A stretch of DNA of 64,000 nucleotides, from the NCBI RefSeq assembly GCF_947179165.1, contig NC_077239.1, forward strand, positions 68,180,634 through 68,244,633, in the 5' to 3' direction. The position numbers were made by a program, and so were the translations under genes. Numbering within the stretch: position 1 is the stretch's first letter; every line of letters starts with the position of its first letter. Source of the stretch: Solanum dulcamara. Lineage: Eukaryota; Streptophyta; Magnoliopsida; Solanales; Solanaceae. Shown here one piece after another: positions 11,484 to 22,409 of the stretch. Below the pieces are notes generated by a model, which saw only the letters and a program-made list of their open reading frames with translations, ran no database searches and was not told the DNA's origin.

Positions 11484-14400
11484 CTAGGTAGAGTTACCGC
11501 CATGTTGACTTGTCCTAGGCCTTAACCCCATTCCCCTCGATGATCTTTCAACAGCCTCTCTAGAAAGGCCTTTTGTTAGTGGATCCGATACGTTATCTCT
11601 TGACTTTACGTATTCAATAGTGATAACACCATTAGAGAGTAGTTGTCTAACAGTATTGTGTCTCCATCGAATGTGATGTGATTTTCCGTTATACATAATA
11701 TTTTCTGCCCTCCCTATTGCCGCTTGGCTATCACAATGTATACATATGGGTGCCAAAGGTTTGGGCCAAAATGGAATATCTTCCAACAAATTTCGAAGCC
11801 ATTCAGCTTCTTCACCAGCCTTGTCTAAAGCTATAAATTCAGATTCCATTGTAGAGCGGGCGATGCATGTCTGTTTTGATGATTTCCAAGACACTTCTCC
11901 TCCACCAACGGTGAAAACATATCCACTTGTAGATTTAACTTCATATGATTCGGTGATCCAGTTTGCATCACTATATCCCTCAATTACTGCGGGATGTTTA
12001 TTATAATGTAAAACATAGTTTTGGGTGTGTTTCAAATACCCCAAGACTCGTTTCATTGCCATCCAATGAGTTTGATTGGGATTATTCGTGAATCGACTCA
12101 ACTTGCTAATAGCACATGCTATATCTGGTCGTGTACAATTCATAATATACATCAAACTTCCCAAAACTCGTGCATAGTCCAATTGTGAGTCACTTTTACC
12201 TTCATTCTTTTGAAGTGCAAAACTTACATCAATTGGAGTTTTTGCAACATTAAAATTTAAATACTTGAACTTATCAAAAATGGTTTCAATATAATGTGAC
12301 TGTGATAATGCTATACCTTGTGGAGTTTTATAGATCCTAATTCCTAAGATCAAGTTAGCAACCCCTAAGTCTTTCATGTCAAATTTGCTAAGCAAGCATA
12401 CGCTTTGTAGCATTTACACCGGCAATGTCTTTACTCATTATCAATATGTCATCAACATATAAACAAATAATGACTTCATGATTTAGAGTATTTTTAATGT
12501 AAACACATTTGTCACACTCATTAATCTTAAATCCATTTGCCAATATTGTTTGGTCAAATTTCGCATGCCATTGTTTAGGTGCTTGTTTAAGTCCATAAAG
12601 TGACTTAACAAGTTTGTACACTTTTCTTTCTTTACCTGGAACTACGAAACCCTCAGGTTGTTCCATGTAAATTTCTTCCTCCAATTCTTTATTTAAGAAA
12701 GCCGTCTTAACATCCATTTGATGGATTTCAAGACCATATACAACTGCAAGTGCCACTAACACCCGAATAGATGTTATCCTTGTTACCGGAGAGTATGTGT
12801 CAAAGTAATCAAGGCCTTATTTTTGTCTATAACCTTTGACCACAAGTCTTGCCTTATATTTATCAATAGTGCCATCAACTTTCATTTTCCTTTTAAATAT
12901 CCATTTTGATCCTAAAGGTTTATTTTCAGGAGGAAGATCAACCAATTCCCATGTATGGTTATTCAAAATTGATTGAATCTCACTATTGATTGCCTCTTTC
13001 CAAAATGCTGAATCAGAAGAAGACATTGCTGCTTTAAATGTTTGAGGGTCATTTTCAAGCAAGAATGTCACAAAATCTGGTCCAAAGGAAGTAGATATCC
13101 TTTGACGTTTGCTACGCCTTGGATCCTCTTCGGTTGGTGTACTTTCCTTTGGTTCTTCTCATGGTCGTTTAGATCTTTCACTTGAGGGCTCACATTTGAT
13201 TTTATACGGATAAATATTTTCAAAGAATTCAGCATTATCTGATTCAATTATCGTATTAACATGAATTTCAGGATTGTCTGATTTGTGAACCAAAAATCGA
13301 CAAGCTTTGCTGTTTGTAGCATAGCCAATAAAAACACAATCCACGGTCCTTGGTCCGAATTTTACCTATTTGGGCAAAGGAACTTGGACCTTTTGCTAAA
13401 CACCCCCACACTTTGAAATATTTCAAGTTAGATTTTCTTCCTTTCCATAGTTCATATGGAATGGATTGTGTTTTGTTGTGGGGCACTCTGTTGAGTATTC
13501 GATTATCTGTAAGGATAGCTTCCCCCCACAAGTTCTGCGGTAAACCAGAACTTATTAATAAAGCATTCATCATTTCTTTTAATATTCGATTTTTTCTTTT
13601 CGCAATTCCATTTGATTGTGGTGTGTAAGGGGCAGTAGTTTGATGAATAATTCCATATTCTAAACATATCTCTTTAAAAGGAGATTCGTATTCTCCACCC
13701 CTATCACTTCTAATCATTTTTATCTTTTAATTCAATTGATTTTCCACTTCATTCTTGTATTGCTTAAATGCATCAATTGCTTCATCCTTACTATTAAGCA
13801 AATATACATAACAATATCGAGTACAATCGTCAATAAAAGTTATAAAATACTTTTTCCCACCACGAGTTGGTGTAGACTTCATATCACAAATGTCTGTGTG
13901 AATCAATTCTAAGAGACTAGAATTCCTTTCAATAGATTTATAAGGATGCTTAGCATACTTAGATTCAACACATACTTGACATTTTGATTTATTGCAATCA
14001 AAGTTAGGCAATATATTTCAGTTAATCAGTTTTTGCAAGGTTTTATGATTGACATGTCCTAAACGTGAATGCCATAAATTATTTGATTCAAGTAAGTAAG
14101 AAGAAGCTTGAACTTTATTATCATCAACAACCATTACATTTAGTTTGAAAAGACACTCAGTGAGGTAGCCTTTTCCTAGATACATTTCATTCTTACTGAC
14201 AATTACTTTGTCTGAAACTAGAACACACTTGAATCCATTCTTGATAAGAAGGCCGGCAGACACCAAATTCTTTTGTATTTCTGGAATATGATAAACTTTT
14301 TTCAGCGTCACCACCTTGTCGGATGTCATTTTCAGAAATACTCTCTCATATCCTTCAATCTTAGCAGTTGCAGAGTTTCCCATATAGATCGTCGCATCAG

Positions 14401-14500
14401 GTGCTGCAGGGGAATAAGTAGAGAAGACTTCTCAGACTGCACACACCTGCGAAGTATCTCCCAAATCAATCCACCATTCTTTGGGATTACCTACTAGGTT
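11484..14500 (-). pseudogene. Copia-B pol: protease, integrase, RT, RNase H (broken)
   Basis: Minus-strand blocks in order: pre-integrase LWHSRLGHVNHKTL (about 14065), zinc CQVCVESKYAKHP (about 13980), integrase core FITFIDDCTRYCYVY (about 13850), MIRSDRGGEYESPF (13717), HQTTAPYTPQSNGIAKRKN (about 13640); RT GSKWIFKRKMKVDGTIDKYKARLV (about 12900), HQMDVKTAFLNKELEEEIYMEQPEGF (about 12720), catalytic YVDDILIM (about 12450); RNase [18 protein letters not shown] and HCDSQAAI (12010-11720); and a tail ending at 11484. Frameshifts occur near 14390, 13300 and 12400, plus scattered stops. The protease active site was not clearly seen. Confidence 0.9.
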
Positions 14501-15407
14501 GCATTCTGATAGCATTGCACACAGATCATCGATACCTTCTTTATTTTCCACCGTATTGGCTTGTCCCTTTATCTTGTCCTTTTTTTAGAAGATGACAATC
14601 TGGAGTTTTGTGGCCAACTTTTCCACAATTATAACAATTGCCCTTGAACTTTTTCTTGTTCTACTCCTGATTCTTTCCAAAAGGTTGCTTTCTTTTCTTA
14701 TTCTTTGGAGCAGCATCTTCAACGATGTTCGCTCTCATAATCGTTGAATTTCCATGCGACTTCTTTTCTGCTGTTTTGTTATCTTCCTCAATCTTGAGAT
14801 GAATCACAAAATCTTCCAACTTCATTTCCTTGCGCTTGTGCTTTAGATAATTTTTGAAATCTCTCCACGAAGGAGGTAACTTTTCTATCATAGAAGCCAC
14901 TTGAAATGCTTCATTAACTACCATACCTTCAGCAATAAGGTCATGAAAAATAAGTTATAGTTTTTAAACTTGGGTTCCAACAGTTCTGCTATCAATCATT
15001 TTATAGTCTAAGAACTTAGCAACCATAAACTTTTTCAAACATGCGTCTTCAGTCTTGTACTTCTTCTCAAGTGCATCCCACAATTCTTTAGAAGTTTTCA
15101 CAGCACTGTAGACATTGTACAAATCATCATCCAAAGCACTTAGGATGTAACCCTTGCATAGAAAATCCTCCTGTGTCCATGCCTCAGTAATCATAAATTT
15201 TTCATTGGCCGGCATATCAGCAGCGGGCACAGGAGGGTCTTCGTTGGTGAACTTCTGGATACCAAGAGTGGTAAGCCAAAAGAACACCCTTTGCTGCCAT
15301 CTTTTGAAGTTGGCTCCAGAACATTTTCCTGGTTTTTCTGCCGGTGGCACAGAAGTGCGGCTTGTTGCAACAATAGTCACAGAAGTAGTAGCAGTATCAC
15401 TTGTCAT
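14501..15407 (-). pseudogene. Copia-B gag with CCHC zinc knuckle (broken)
   Basis: Begins with ATG at 15407 (MTSDTATTSV...). It contains a gag-type block (KRWQQRVFFWLTTLG; LYNVYSAVKTSKELWDALEKKY) and a nucleic-acid-binding knuckle CYNCGKVGHKTPDC near 14640-14600. Gag forms the virus-like particle that packages element RNA. Two stops (near 14962 and 14661) lie in one otherwise continuous frame, so few point mutations separate this copy from an open gag. Confidence 0.88.
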
Positions 15408-15660
15408 TTCTTTTCACTATCAAGATAGACAAATTGTCTTAATATTTCATAATATCAGACCTTTTACAAAAACAACGATGAAGTTTTTATACTCTTCAAA
15501 TCATTGTACAAGGATGGACTTTAATATTCCGATGAAGTTTTTATACTCTTCAAGTCAGAATATTTATTTCATACGGAGTAGAAAACCACACAGATTTTAG
15601 TCTCTAAAAACAGAATACAGTTTAATCAGAAAATAAAAATAACAATAATTTCCTTAAGAT

Positions 15661-16431
15661 TGTTAGTAAACTGTATTGAAAACAAATAATGAAACAACAA
15701 TAATAAATTCTGAAATAAAAAATAAAACCAGAACAGAAAATAAGAACATTGTTTGGTAAAATTATGTAAGAACAAGAAATCGAGCCCACTGAATGCACAG
15801 TGTGTCCTTAAAGAAATTATTCCCCTCAATGTACCAAAGGTTTTAGAATCTTTCTTCTAAGATAGAACGATTTACTCACTAGAATAGCGGTACAACAAAT
15901 TATGGTGACTGCGAACTACTTGATGGTTGTATATCACACGAGTTTTAGTAAGTGCAGAAAGAAGAGGAAGAAGATGTTATTTCAGAAATTTCGTATATAA
16001 TATTTTGAGGATTAACAGATATATATAGACTATTTGCACCTTTTAAGAAAAGGCACCTGTTGGTAATTAAAATTTAAAGGAAATTTGGTCCAAAAAGATT
16101 ACCAATCAATCATATCAATTGACCGAATCTGAATCTGAATCCGAAGCCATAGACGTAGCCATAGCCTTAGCCGTAGCCGAAGCCGAAGCCGAAGCCGAGC
16201 CGAGCCGAGACGAGACGAGCCGAGCGATGACGAAGACGGCGCGAGGGGAGACCCTCTTCTTGACCCTTGAGCAACATGCAGAAGTGCTTCTACTTTTAAG
16301 TCTAAGACTTTTCCTTTCCACCACCTATGTGGGACCAAAGCTTATTTAATAAAGCAAGAGAGAATAAATCATTTTTCTCTCCACTTCTTTTTCCCTCAAT
16401 TTCCCATTCAAACTATCAATTAAACCCAACA
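15661..16431 (-). repeat. Copia-B 5' LTR (771 bp)
   Basis: Starts TGTTAGTAAACTG and ends ...TTAAACCCAACA on the plus strand. It matches the 3' LTR closely except for one internal deletion of about 150 bp near 16062, joined at a short GTTGG word, and a diverged CCGAAG-type microsatellite (16119-16215). The probable TATA element on the minus strand lies in the ATATATATAG tract near 16018-16028. Confidence 0.92.
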
Positions 16432-16436
16432 ATTAG

Positions 16437-16728
16437 TTTGTCCACTAGAATGGCCTCATTGATTATCGCCATTTTTATTTCGATTGGAAGAAGGGAAATT
16501 CCTTTGGTTGGAATGTGAGGTATTGGTATTTCAATTGGATATCTAGTTGGTGGATGTGGAAGGTTTAGCAATAAAGTTCTCCATAATTGGCACTACAATC
16601 TAGGATGACCGACGAGTCAAATGAGCTTCAAAGTCAATAAACCTATCATAAAGTTCTTGAAAGGTTATAGATATTTCACGATCACAAAGTGAAAAGGCAA
16701 TGCTATCATACCTGAAAGGAAGTCCATG
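16437..16728 (-). pseudogene. Copia-A gag, middle piece
   Basis: Minus-strand translation continues the gag of Copia-A: GLPFRYDSIAFSL followed by an LYDRFIDFEAHLTRR-like block, typical of copia Retrotran_gag/UBN2 domains. It is bounded by the Copia-B duplication ATTAG on the left and the solo-LTR duplication TACAA (16729-16733) on the right. The frame joins the piece at 18936 when one TACAA is discounted. Confidence 0.85.
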
Positions 16729-16733
16729 TACAA

Positions 16734-18930
16734 TATAACATCTCGAAAATTTCTATGCTAAGACTCGAACCATTCTTTTTCTGGCATATAGGATAGAACT
16801 CAGTGATTTTTAATTGTATATATGAGTTAATATCAATTCCTAAGTATTTTAAGAGTATTAGATGTATTTTAAGGTCATAAGGGATCTCTAACACCAAGCC
16901 GATTCCAAAGAAATTTTATCAGCTAAGTTTCCGAATGAGTTCTTATAAGGGTCAACTTTAAATGACTATATATCTTAAAATATAATGATTTGGGTAGCCC
17001 ATAATATATCAAATTAAAGGTCTTTGATTCTTCTTTCCAACGCCACTAAGATTGCATTTTTCTGAGTTTGGAGTCAAAAGTTATGCTTCGTTGACCATAG
17101 AGGTCCGCGACAAGTCCACGTCGCGGACCTGCAGCGAACTTTCACAATTTTTTCAGATTTTGTTTTTTTGTTGAATAGAAAGGTGCACGACACTTTCGTA
17201 TCGCGGACCTTTCGCGTACTTGTCCAGTTTTCCAGATTTTGTAGGGACATTTTGGAAAAATTATTTAATATCTATATATACAAACTTTGACGCGTTTTGG
17301 GTCATTTATTTTCACTCTTTCACCTCCAAAGAACCCTAATCTTCATCCTCCTCTCTCTCAAATCATCCCCTCCAATTTTTCTATCAAACTCAAAGGATTC
17401 AAGGCTCCTCATTGAAGACCAAGAATCAAGTTTTCTTAAAGTTTCACTCTAAGGTATGTGGGTTTTCATCCATGGGTTCTTCTACCCATGGAGCCCAAAT
17501 ATTTTCTCAACTTGATGTTTCAAATTTCAAATGGTGAATTCTTATGGAATTTTACATGATGATTGAAAATGCATATATTTTGGTATATTTGAAGCTTTTT
17601 GTGTTTAAATTGATATATTGACTCTCATTCATGAAATAATTGTTTTTTGTTAGGGATCCTATATGAAGGCTTGAAAGGTAGTTTTAAAGTATATATGGTG
17701 GGTTGTTTTAAGATTTTTGATTCGATGCATTTATATCACTCTCATGCATACAAGTATTCTTTAAATGTATTTGAAGGTCTTTATGAATCGAACCACCTAG
17801 TCTTCCTATGTATTCATGAAGTTGAATTGAAAGTTTATGAGCAAATGCCTATGTTTAAGGGAGTCTTGTGAAATGATTGAATGATGATGAAAGAGATTTT
17901 AGCCAACGAAAGGATTCAATGTGAAAGGACAATTCTCATATATTTGCATCAAATGAAATATTTTAATGAGCTATTCCACCGATGATGATTTGATGTCGAA
18001 AGTTATACAATGCTTATATTATTATGATATTTAAATGTTATTCTGTGGGATTGACCTAGCACCGAATATAGCATGTAGATGGGGACTCGACCTAAGGGGT
18101 CCTTAAGTAAAGTCTCATGTTACATTAACTATGCGCCAACATAGGATCCCTTGTAGGCTATTTAGGCTAATGGATCCACAATTAGCTAATAAAGTTAAAG
18201 ACAAAGAACGTTAAAGTTGACGGAGTCCTACCTGGCAAGTAGACTCCCCGTGCCAACGTAGGGGGTTATGTTGGATTCCATGTAATAGCTTTCATGGTCT
18301 TAAATGTCGGTTAAGGTCACTTCCCCACAAAATGAATGTTTTAATGTTTCTTATGATGATGTTTAATGTATGCACTCATTATGCACATTGCTTGTTCATG
18401 TTCCTCTTATGTTCTTCATTTCGTAGCATACTCACATACTTAGTACATTCAAAGTACTAACGCATACTTTTGCCTACATGATATCACCATGTAGGAACCG
18501 ACGTCGCTCCTCGACCTCCTCCACGTGGCTAGCTCGAATTAGTTTGAAGATTTCTTGTGGTGAGTTCCCATGTTCCGGGAATAAACTCTTTTATATTCTA
18601 AGCTCATGTTTTGTAAAACATTAAAACTTTTATGAAGACATTTCTTAACACTTATTTTGATGGTGAGTTAGGGACATGTCTTAGCCCCCGCCAAGTCTAT
18701 TAGTAGAGGTATGTTGGGACATAAATGGAAAATATTTTGAAGTTGTTAAGGACTATTGTTTCACGATATTTCCCTTAGTCCCGGTTCCCTTTTTATTTAT
18801 TTACTTTTCCGCTTGTTATCGTATGCCATTACCAATGAAATGCTTAATGAATACTAAGAGGCTTGGGTGAGGCATCTCCGGGTGTCTCATTCGCCGTGTC
18901 ACGTCTAGGCCCTAGGCTCGGGTCGTGACA
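16734..18930 (+). mobile_element. Solo Ty3/gypsy LTR (2197 bp) with 5-bp target duplication
   Basis: Starts TATAACATCTCG (the expected TG start is decayed to TA) and ends ...GGGTCGTGACA at 18930. It is flanked by TACAA at 16729-16733 and 18931-18935. Same family as the fragment at 1-1718. There is no internal coding region or second LTR, so it is a solo LTR left by recombination. It contains GC palindromes (17100-17220), a possible TATA region near 17272-17280 and a CT-rich leader near 17340. It lies inside the gag of Copia-A. Confidence 0.9.
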
Positions 18931-18935
18931 TACAA

Positions 18936-19479
18936 CATGAAGAAAAACTTCATTAGCGGAGATGTGAACACCAACTGAAGCAAGATTGGTGCAAATCTCT
19001 TTGATTTTCTGCAAATACACAGTAATAGAGAGATTTTCCTTTTGAATCGTATTCAAGTCTTCTCTCAAACTCATTATGCGAGCATGTGATGGCTTCTCAT
19101 AAGTGGTGGCAAGGTTTTGCCAAAGCACATAGAAACTTTTATCAGCAGTAACAAGTGGTATAATTTTTGGTGAAATGGTGCGACCATGACACTTCTAATG
19201 GGATGGTGTTGTCATTTATAGACAGAGATAGTTATAGTTGATGATTTTTCATTTATAAACTAAAGGAAATCATAGGCAGTAAACAGTATTTCCCATTGAT
19301 ATTGCTCAGATTGGTAGTTGTGATGATGAGTTTCAGGTGGGCTTGGGCGGCGGTGACGACGTTGATGGAGATAAGTTGGTCATTATTATTCAAGGAGATG
19401 AAGTTGTTAGATGATATCATGGAGTAGTTTTGTTTGTTGAGGTTGCGAGGGAATCAAAGTTGTTATTAGAAGGAGCCAT
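18936..19479 (-). pseudogene. Copia-A gag, N-terminal piece
   Basis: ATG at 19479 (MAPSNNN...), then on the minus strand LWQNLATTYEKPSHARIMSL (about 19125) and NLSITVYLQKIKEICTNLASVG (about 19040-18975), a copia gag signature. Broken by stops between 19130 and 19400. Truncated at its right-hand coding edge by the solo LTR. Confidence 0.85.
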
Positions 19480-19539
19480 GACTGCTAAGAAAAATAAATT
19501 ACTGCCCAAAAATCTTTTTGGCTATAAAGCGGAATAACA

Positions 19540-19548
19540 CTGATACCA
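19540..19548 (-). other. Copia-A primer binding site
   Basis: The minus strand reads TGGTATCAG, complementary to the 3' end of initiator Met tRNA, 61 bp before the gag ATG. This is the usual copia primer. Confidence 0.75.
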
Positions 19549-19549
19549 T

Positions 19550-20609
19550 AAAGTAGTTTACTGAAGAGATAAGTTGTTAATTTTATTAATAATGAATGGG
19601 GTATTTATACAAGATGGTGGATATATAAGGATTAGGAAGGAAATCAACACCATCAATCAAAATGAATGTGGATCTTTAAAGTTATGAATAAGCTAAGAAT
19701 ATGAAAAATAAATTTGTAAATAAGGAATGAAAATAATATGCAATCAATCTAAGCTATATCTCTAATATAGTTGAAATATATAAATTGAATAATAATAACA
19801 CTTAATTTAATCCTATAATTGAGGTATGAAGAGGGTCGAATATATGCAAACCTTATGAAGTAAGAATATAAACAATATAATTTTTTAATGAGAAAATATA
19901 ATATAAAGTTAATAAATAAAATTTGACGCTGAATTTGATAAGTTAATATAATAATATTTAAATAGTGTTGACTTGTTGCAGTGCTTGAAATTTAAGAAGA
20001 CATCAAAAAAACAAATTTGATCTTTTTGTTAATAGACAACTATATATTTTGTATCCGTTTGAGACACTTTAAAATATTCAATATTAAGAAAATAAAAATA
20101 TTGTAAGGGAAATGAAAAAGGTAAATGCATGAATAATAATATAAATATATGTTAATTATTAGAATATAAATGAGCAAAAAAAATAGGAGCCACATAATAA
20201 AAAATACTATAATTATTTAAAAAATATTCGATTTCTCAATCACTTCAACGATTCACACATTAAATAAGGTAAAATTTTATTATATTTTCTATCTCAAAAT
20301 TTCTTTTCAAATTTAATAATAGATGAGATTTTTTTTAACAATCTATATAAAATACATCTTTGAAAAAAGCGGCTAAAAAAGTTGGGTCAAAAACAAAAGT
20401 AGTTTGTTCCCCCTTTCATTCAATCCAGGATGGACCATCATTTTCTACTCTCTCTTCTGAGCTGCGAAAAGTTTCACAAGGAGAATCGAATCAGCTCGAG
20501 GTTGAATCTTCATTATCCTATAATCTGTAAGCTTGCTTTTCCTTGATATGATCAATAATGAAGTTTTAGCATCCATGTTTATTAGAGACTTTTGAGAGGA
20601 ACATCATTA
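19550..20609. other. Copia-A 5' LTR edge, then AT-rich intergenic DNA
   Basis: The first 60-200 bp to the right of the primer site should be the 5' LTR; a minus-strand GTATAAATACCCC (about 19599-19611) looks like its TATA box. The outer LTR edge is unclear (a candidate TG start at 19741-19742). The rest is AT-rich. At 20430-20530 a mixed-composition stretch (ATGGACCATC..., ending near ...CTGTAAGC) could be an exon or leader fragment of an unknown gene, but nothing was recognised. Confidence 0.45.
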
Positions 20610-20890
20610 CATCAAAGTTGACTTAATAGTAAAAATATACTCATACTTGTGCCTGCACCAAGTGCTTCAATCTTCTTTAGCTAGCTTTGAACAGTTATCA
20701 TAATTTTCTAGATGAAAATGGAATCACTGCATCCAGTTATGGAGTACATATGACACAAAACATAGTAAATAAAACATTTGGAACTCTTATTGCTGCAATT
20801 ACACAGATACCTGAAACTATCTCTATACTAAAAGCTTGAACTAAAAAAGTTGTAGTAGTACTACTATAAACAACATATGCCTTTAAAAGA
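20610..20890 (-). pseudogene. PHT1 3'-UTR duplicate fragment
   Basis: Matches, in the same strand sense, the region just 3' of the intact transporter (about 35430-35665). Shared words include TAATAGTAAAAA.ATACTCATA, GAACAGTTRTCATAATT, ATATGACACAAAACATA, CAGATACCTGAAAC, AGCTTGAACTAAA and GTACTACT..AAACAACA. It is noncoding, and marks the tail of a second, minus-strand copy of the transporter gene. The coding part expected to its right is replaced by the start of the gene in the opposite orientation. Confidence 0.8.
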
Positions 20891-20959
20891 CCATATTGTG
20901 AATGTTAGACTAACAAGAAGGAAGAGTAAATTTCTCACAAAAGAGTCTTTGTTTCATCA

Positions 20960-21162
20960 TCGTTATTTTAACTGCTGCTCTTTTGGCAGAGTCAAGACAA
21001 AATGACTGGGGATATGAAGGTTTTGAATATGCTAGATTCGGCAAAAACACAGTTGGTATGGAATTTTTCACTGATGCCTACAATCTCTTCTGCATAGCTC
21101 TAGTCACTAAGTTTCTTGGACGCATTTACTACGTACCATGTCGATGGCTCTTCAAAACGTGG
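20960..21162 (+). pseudogene. PHT1 phosphate transporter 5' fragment, truncated
   Basis: From about 21001 the plus strand matches the start of the intact gene (37356 leftwards on the minus strand): [16 protein letters not shown], then after a deletion of about 35 bp FFTDAY.LFC, SLVTK.LGR and YHVDGSSK in shifted frames. Upstream, GCTCTTTTGGCAGAG (about 20975) matches a segment of the intact gene's leader/intron (about 37472-37488). The deletion removes part of the first membrane span. The fragment ends exactly where the Copia-D LTR begins (21163). It is a dead remnant of a paralogous gene. Confidence 0.88.
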
Positions 21163-22361
21163 TGTTATAATTCAAGTTTTGATGTATCAACAAACTATGA
21201 GACCTGATTGGCGGATCTAATCCCATGATCATTGTGTGTCACATACAAATGGGAGGCAGCTGTAAAAGCTGCCACTACCTGCCATGTTTGGTGGGCAAAT
21301 TAGAAGAGACTATAAACCATGGGACCTGATAGAACCTGGTGTTATAATTCAAGTTTTGATGTATCAACAAACTATGAGACCTGATTGGCGGATCTAATCC
21401 CATGATCATTGCGTGTCACATACAAATGGGAGGCAGCTGTAAAAGCTACCACTACCTGCCGTGTTTGGTGGGCAAATTAGAAGAGACTATAAACCATGGG
21501 ACCTGATAGGGGGGACCTGGTCGACCTGGTCCAACTTGTAAAAGCTGCCACCACCTGTTGTGGTTGGAAGGCAACAGTTGAAGGACAGAGACATCCAGCC
21601 AATCAGAAGGTACTAGGTTGTTTCATCCATATGCTAAATACTATTTTTAGAACATGAAAAAAATTAGTTCCACAAATCACATTTACAAGGTAAAAGGAAA
21701 AAGGAGTGTGTTCTCAAAAGAAAGAATACTTCCTCAAAGCAGCAGAGGACCTATTTGAGCTACTATTGAAGAATAGGTTTTTGGTTGTTGCTTTGTTGTA
21801 ATGTTGTGTCTTATGTTCTAACATTGTAAGATCAGTTATTATGCTATAAAGGAATATTGATCATCTTTCCTTTTATCAGTTTTGCATCGAGTTCATAGCT
21901 AGAGTTAGCTTTGAAAGGTGTGTTTGAAGTCTATATCAACTAGAGGTAGTTGGTATAGTGGGCAATAGAGTTATTGCTTAGTTTCTGAGTCATAGCTAGA
22001 GTTAGCTTGATCGGAGTATTCAAAGTCTATGTCAACTAGAGTTAGTTGAGATAGTGCGCAATAGAGGTATTGCTTAGGTTCAAAGTCTTGTAATAGAGGT
22101 ATTGCAAGTCAAGGGGTGGAAAGGGTTAGTATCTAGTTACAATAGGTTGTAATAGATTACTTTGCTCTTGCATCTCAGTGAAGAATGGTTGGTAAAATTC
22201 TGTTGGACAGGTCGTGGTTTTTTCTCTCTTGAGCAAGGAGGTTTTCCACGTAAACATTGTATGCCATTTTACCTTCTGTACTTATCTTTAACATTCTGTT
22301 AACTGATTGTGTCAAGGGATTTGGTCCCCTAACTCGTGTGGTAGATTCATACAAGCCAACA
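21163..22361 (+). repeat. Copia-D left LTR with internal 177-bp duplication
   Basis: Starts TGTTATAATTC and ends ...ACAAGCCAACA. The first 177 bp (21163-21339) are repeated directly from 21340, so the terminal TGTTATAATTC occurs twice. The right LTR has a single copy. Confidence 0.9.
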
Positions 22362-22363
22362 AT

Positions 22364-22375
22364 TGGTATCAGAGC
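22364..22375 (+). other. Copia-D primer binding site
   Basis: TGGTATCAGAGC, complementary to initiator Met tRNA, 2 bp after the LTR end. Confidence 0.9.
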
Positions 22376-22409
22376 ATATTCTTTTTAAAAGGTTAACACA
22401 TAGAAAAGA

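Larger units (their letters stand above)
9994..16431 (-). mobile_element. Copia-B: complete Ty1/copia element with both LTRs
   Basis: Two related LTRs (9994-10898 and 15661-16431) bound an internal region with gag, protease, integrase, RT and RNase H in that order on the minus strand. The 5-bp direct repeat ATTAG flanks the element (9989-9993 and 16432-16436), showing one clean insertion event, here into the gag of Copia-A. A purine tract GTGGGGGAT (minus strand, 10899-10907) adjoins the 3' LTR. Only a modest number of stops and frameshifts interrupt the frames, so this is a fairly young but inactive copy. Confidence 0.93.
3225..19550 (-). mobile_element. Copia-A: old Ty1/copia element split by three later insertions
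   Basis: Minus-strand pieces appear in the order expected of one copia element: primer site (19540-19548), gag (19479-18936 and 16728-16437), zinc knuckle, protease and pre-integrase (9988-9241), integrase (5227-4500), reverse transcriptase (4005-3225). Between the pieces lie a solo gypsy LTR, a complete copia element and an RTE LINE. At both LTR-element junctions the gag reading frame continues if one target-duplication copy is discounted. RNase H and the 3' LTR are missing; the element is cut near 3225. All parts carry stops, so it is dead. Confidence 0.85.

Noticed and set aside
16119..16349. Open frame of repetitive Glu/Ala/Ser codons (SESESEAIDVA...)
   Set aside because: It is produced by the CCGAAG-type microsatellite in the Copia-B LTR, not by a gene.
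20430..20530. Possible exon (ATGGACCATCATTTTC... to CTGTAAGC)
   Set aside because: About 30 codons with no recognised similarity and no downstream exon; noted only as an unexplained stretch.
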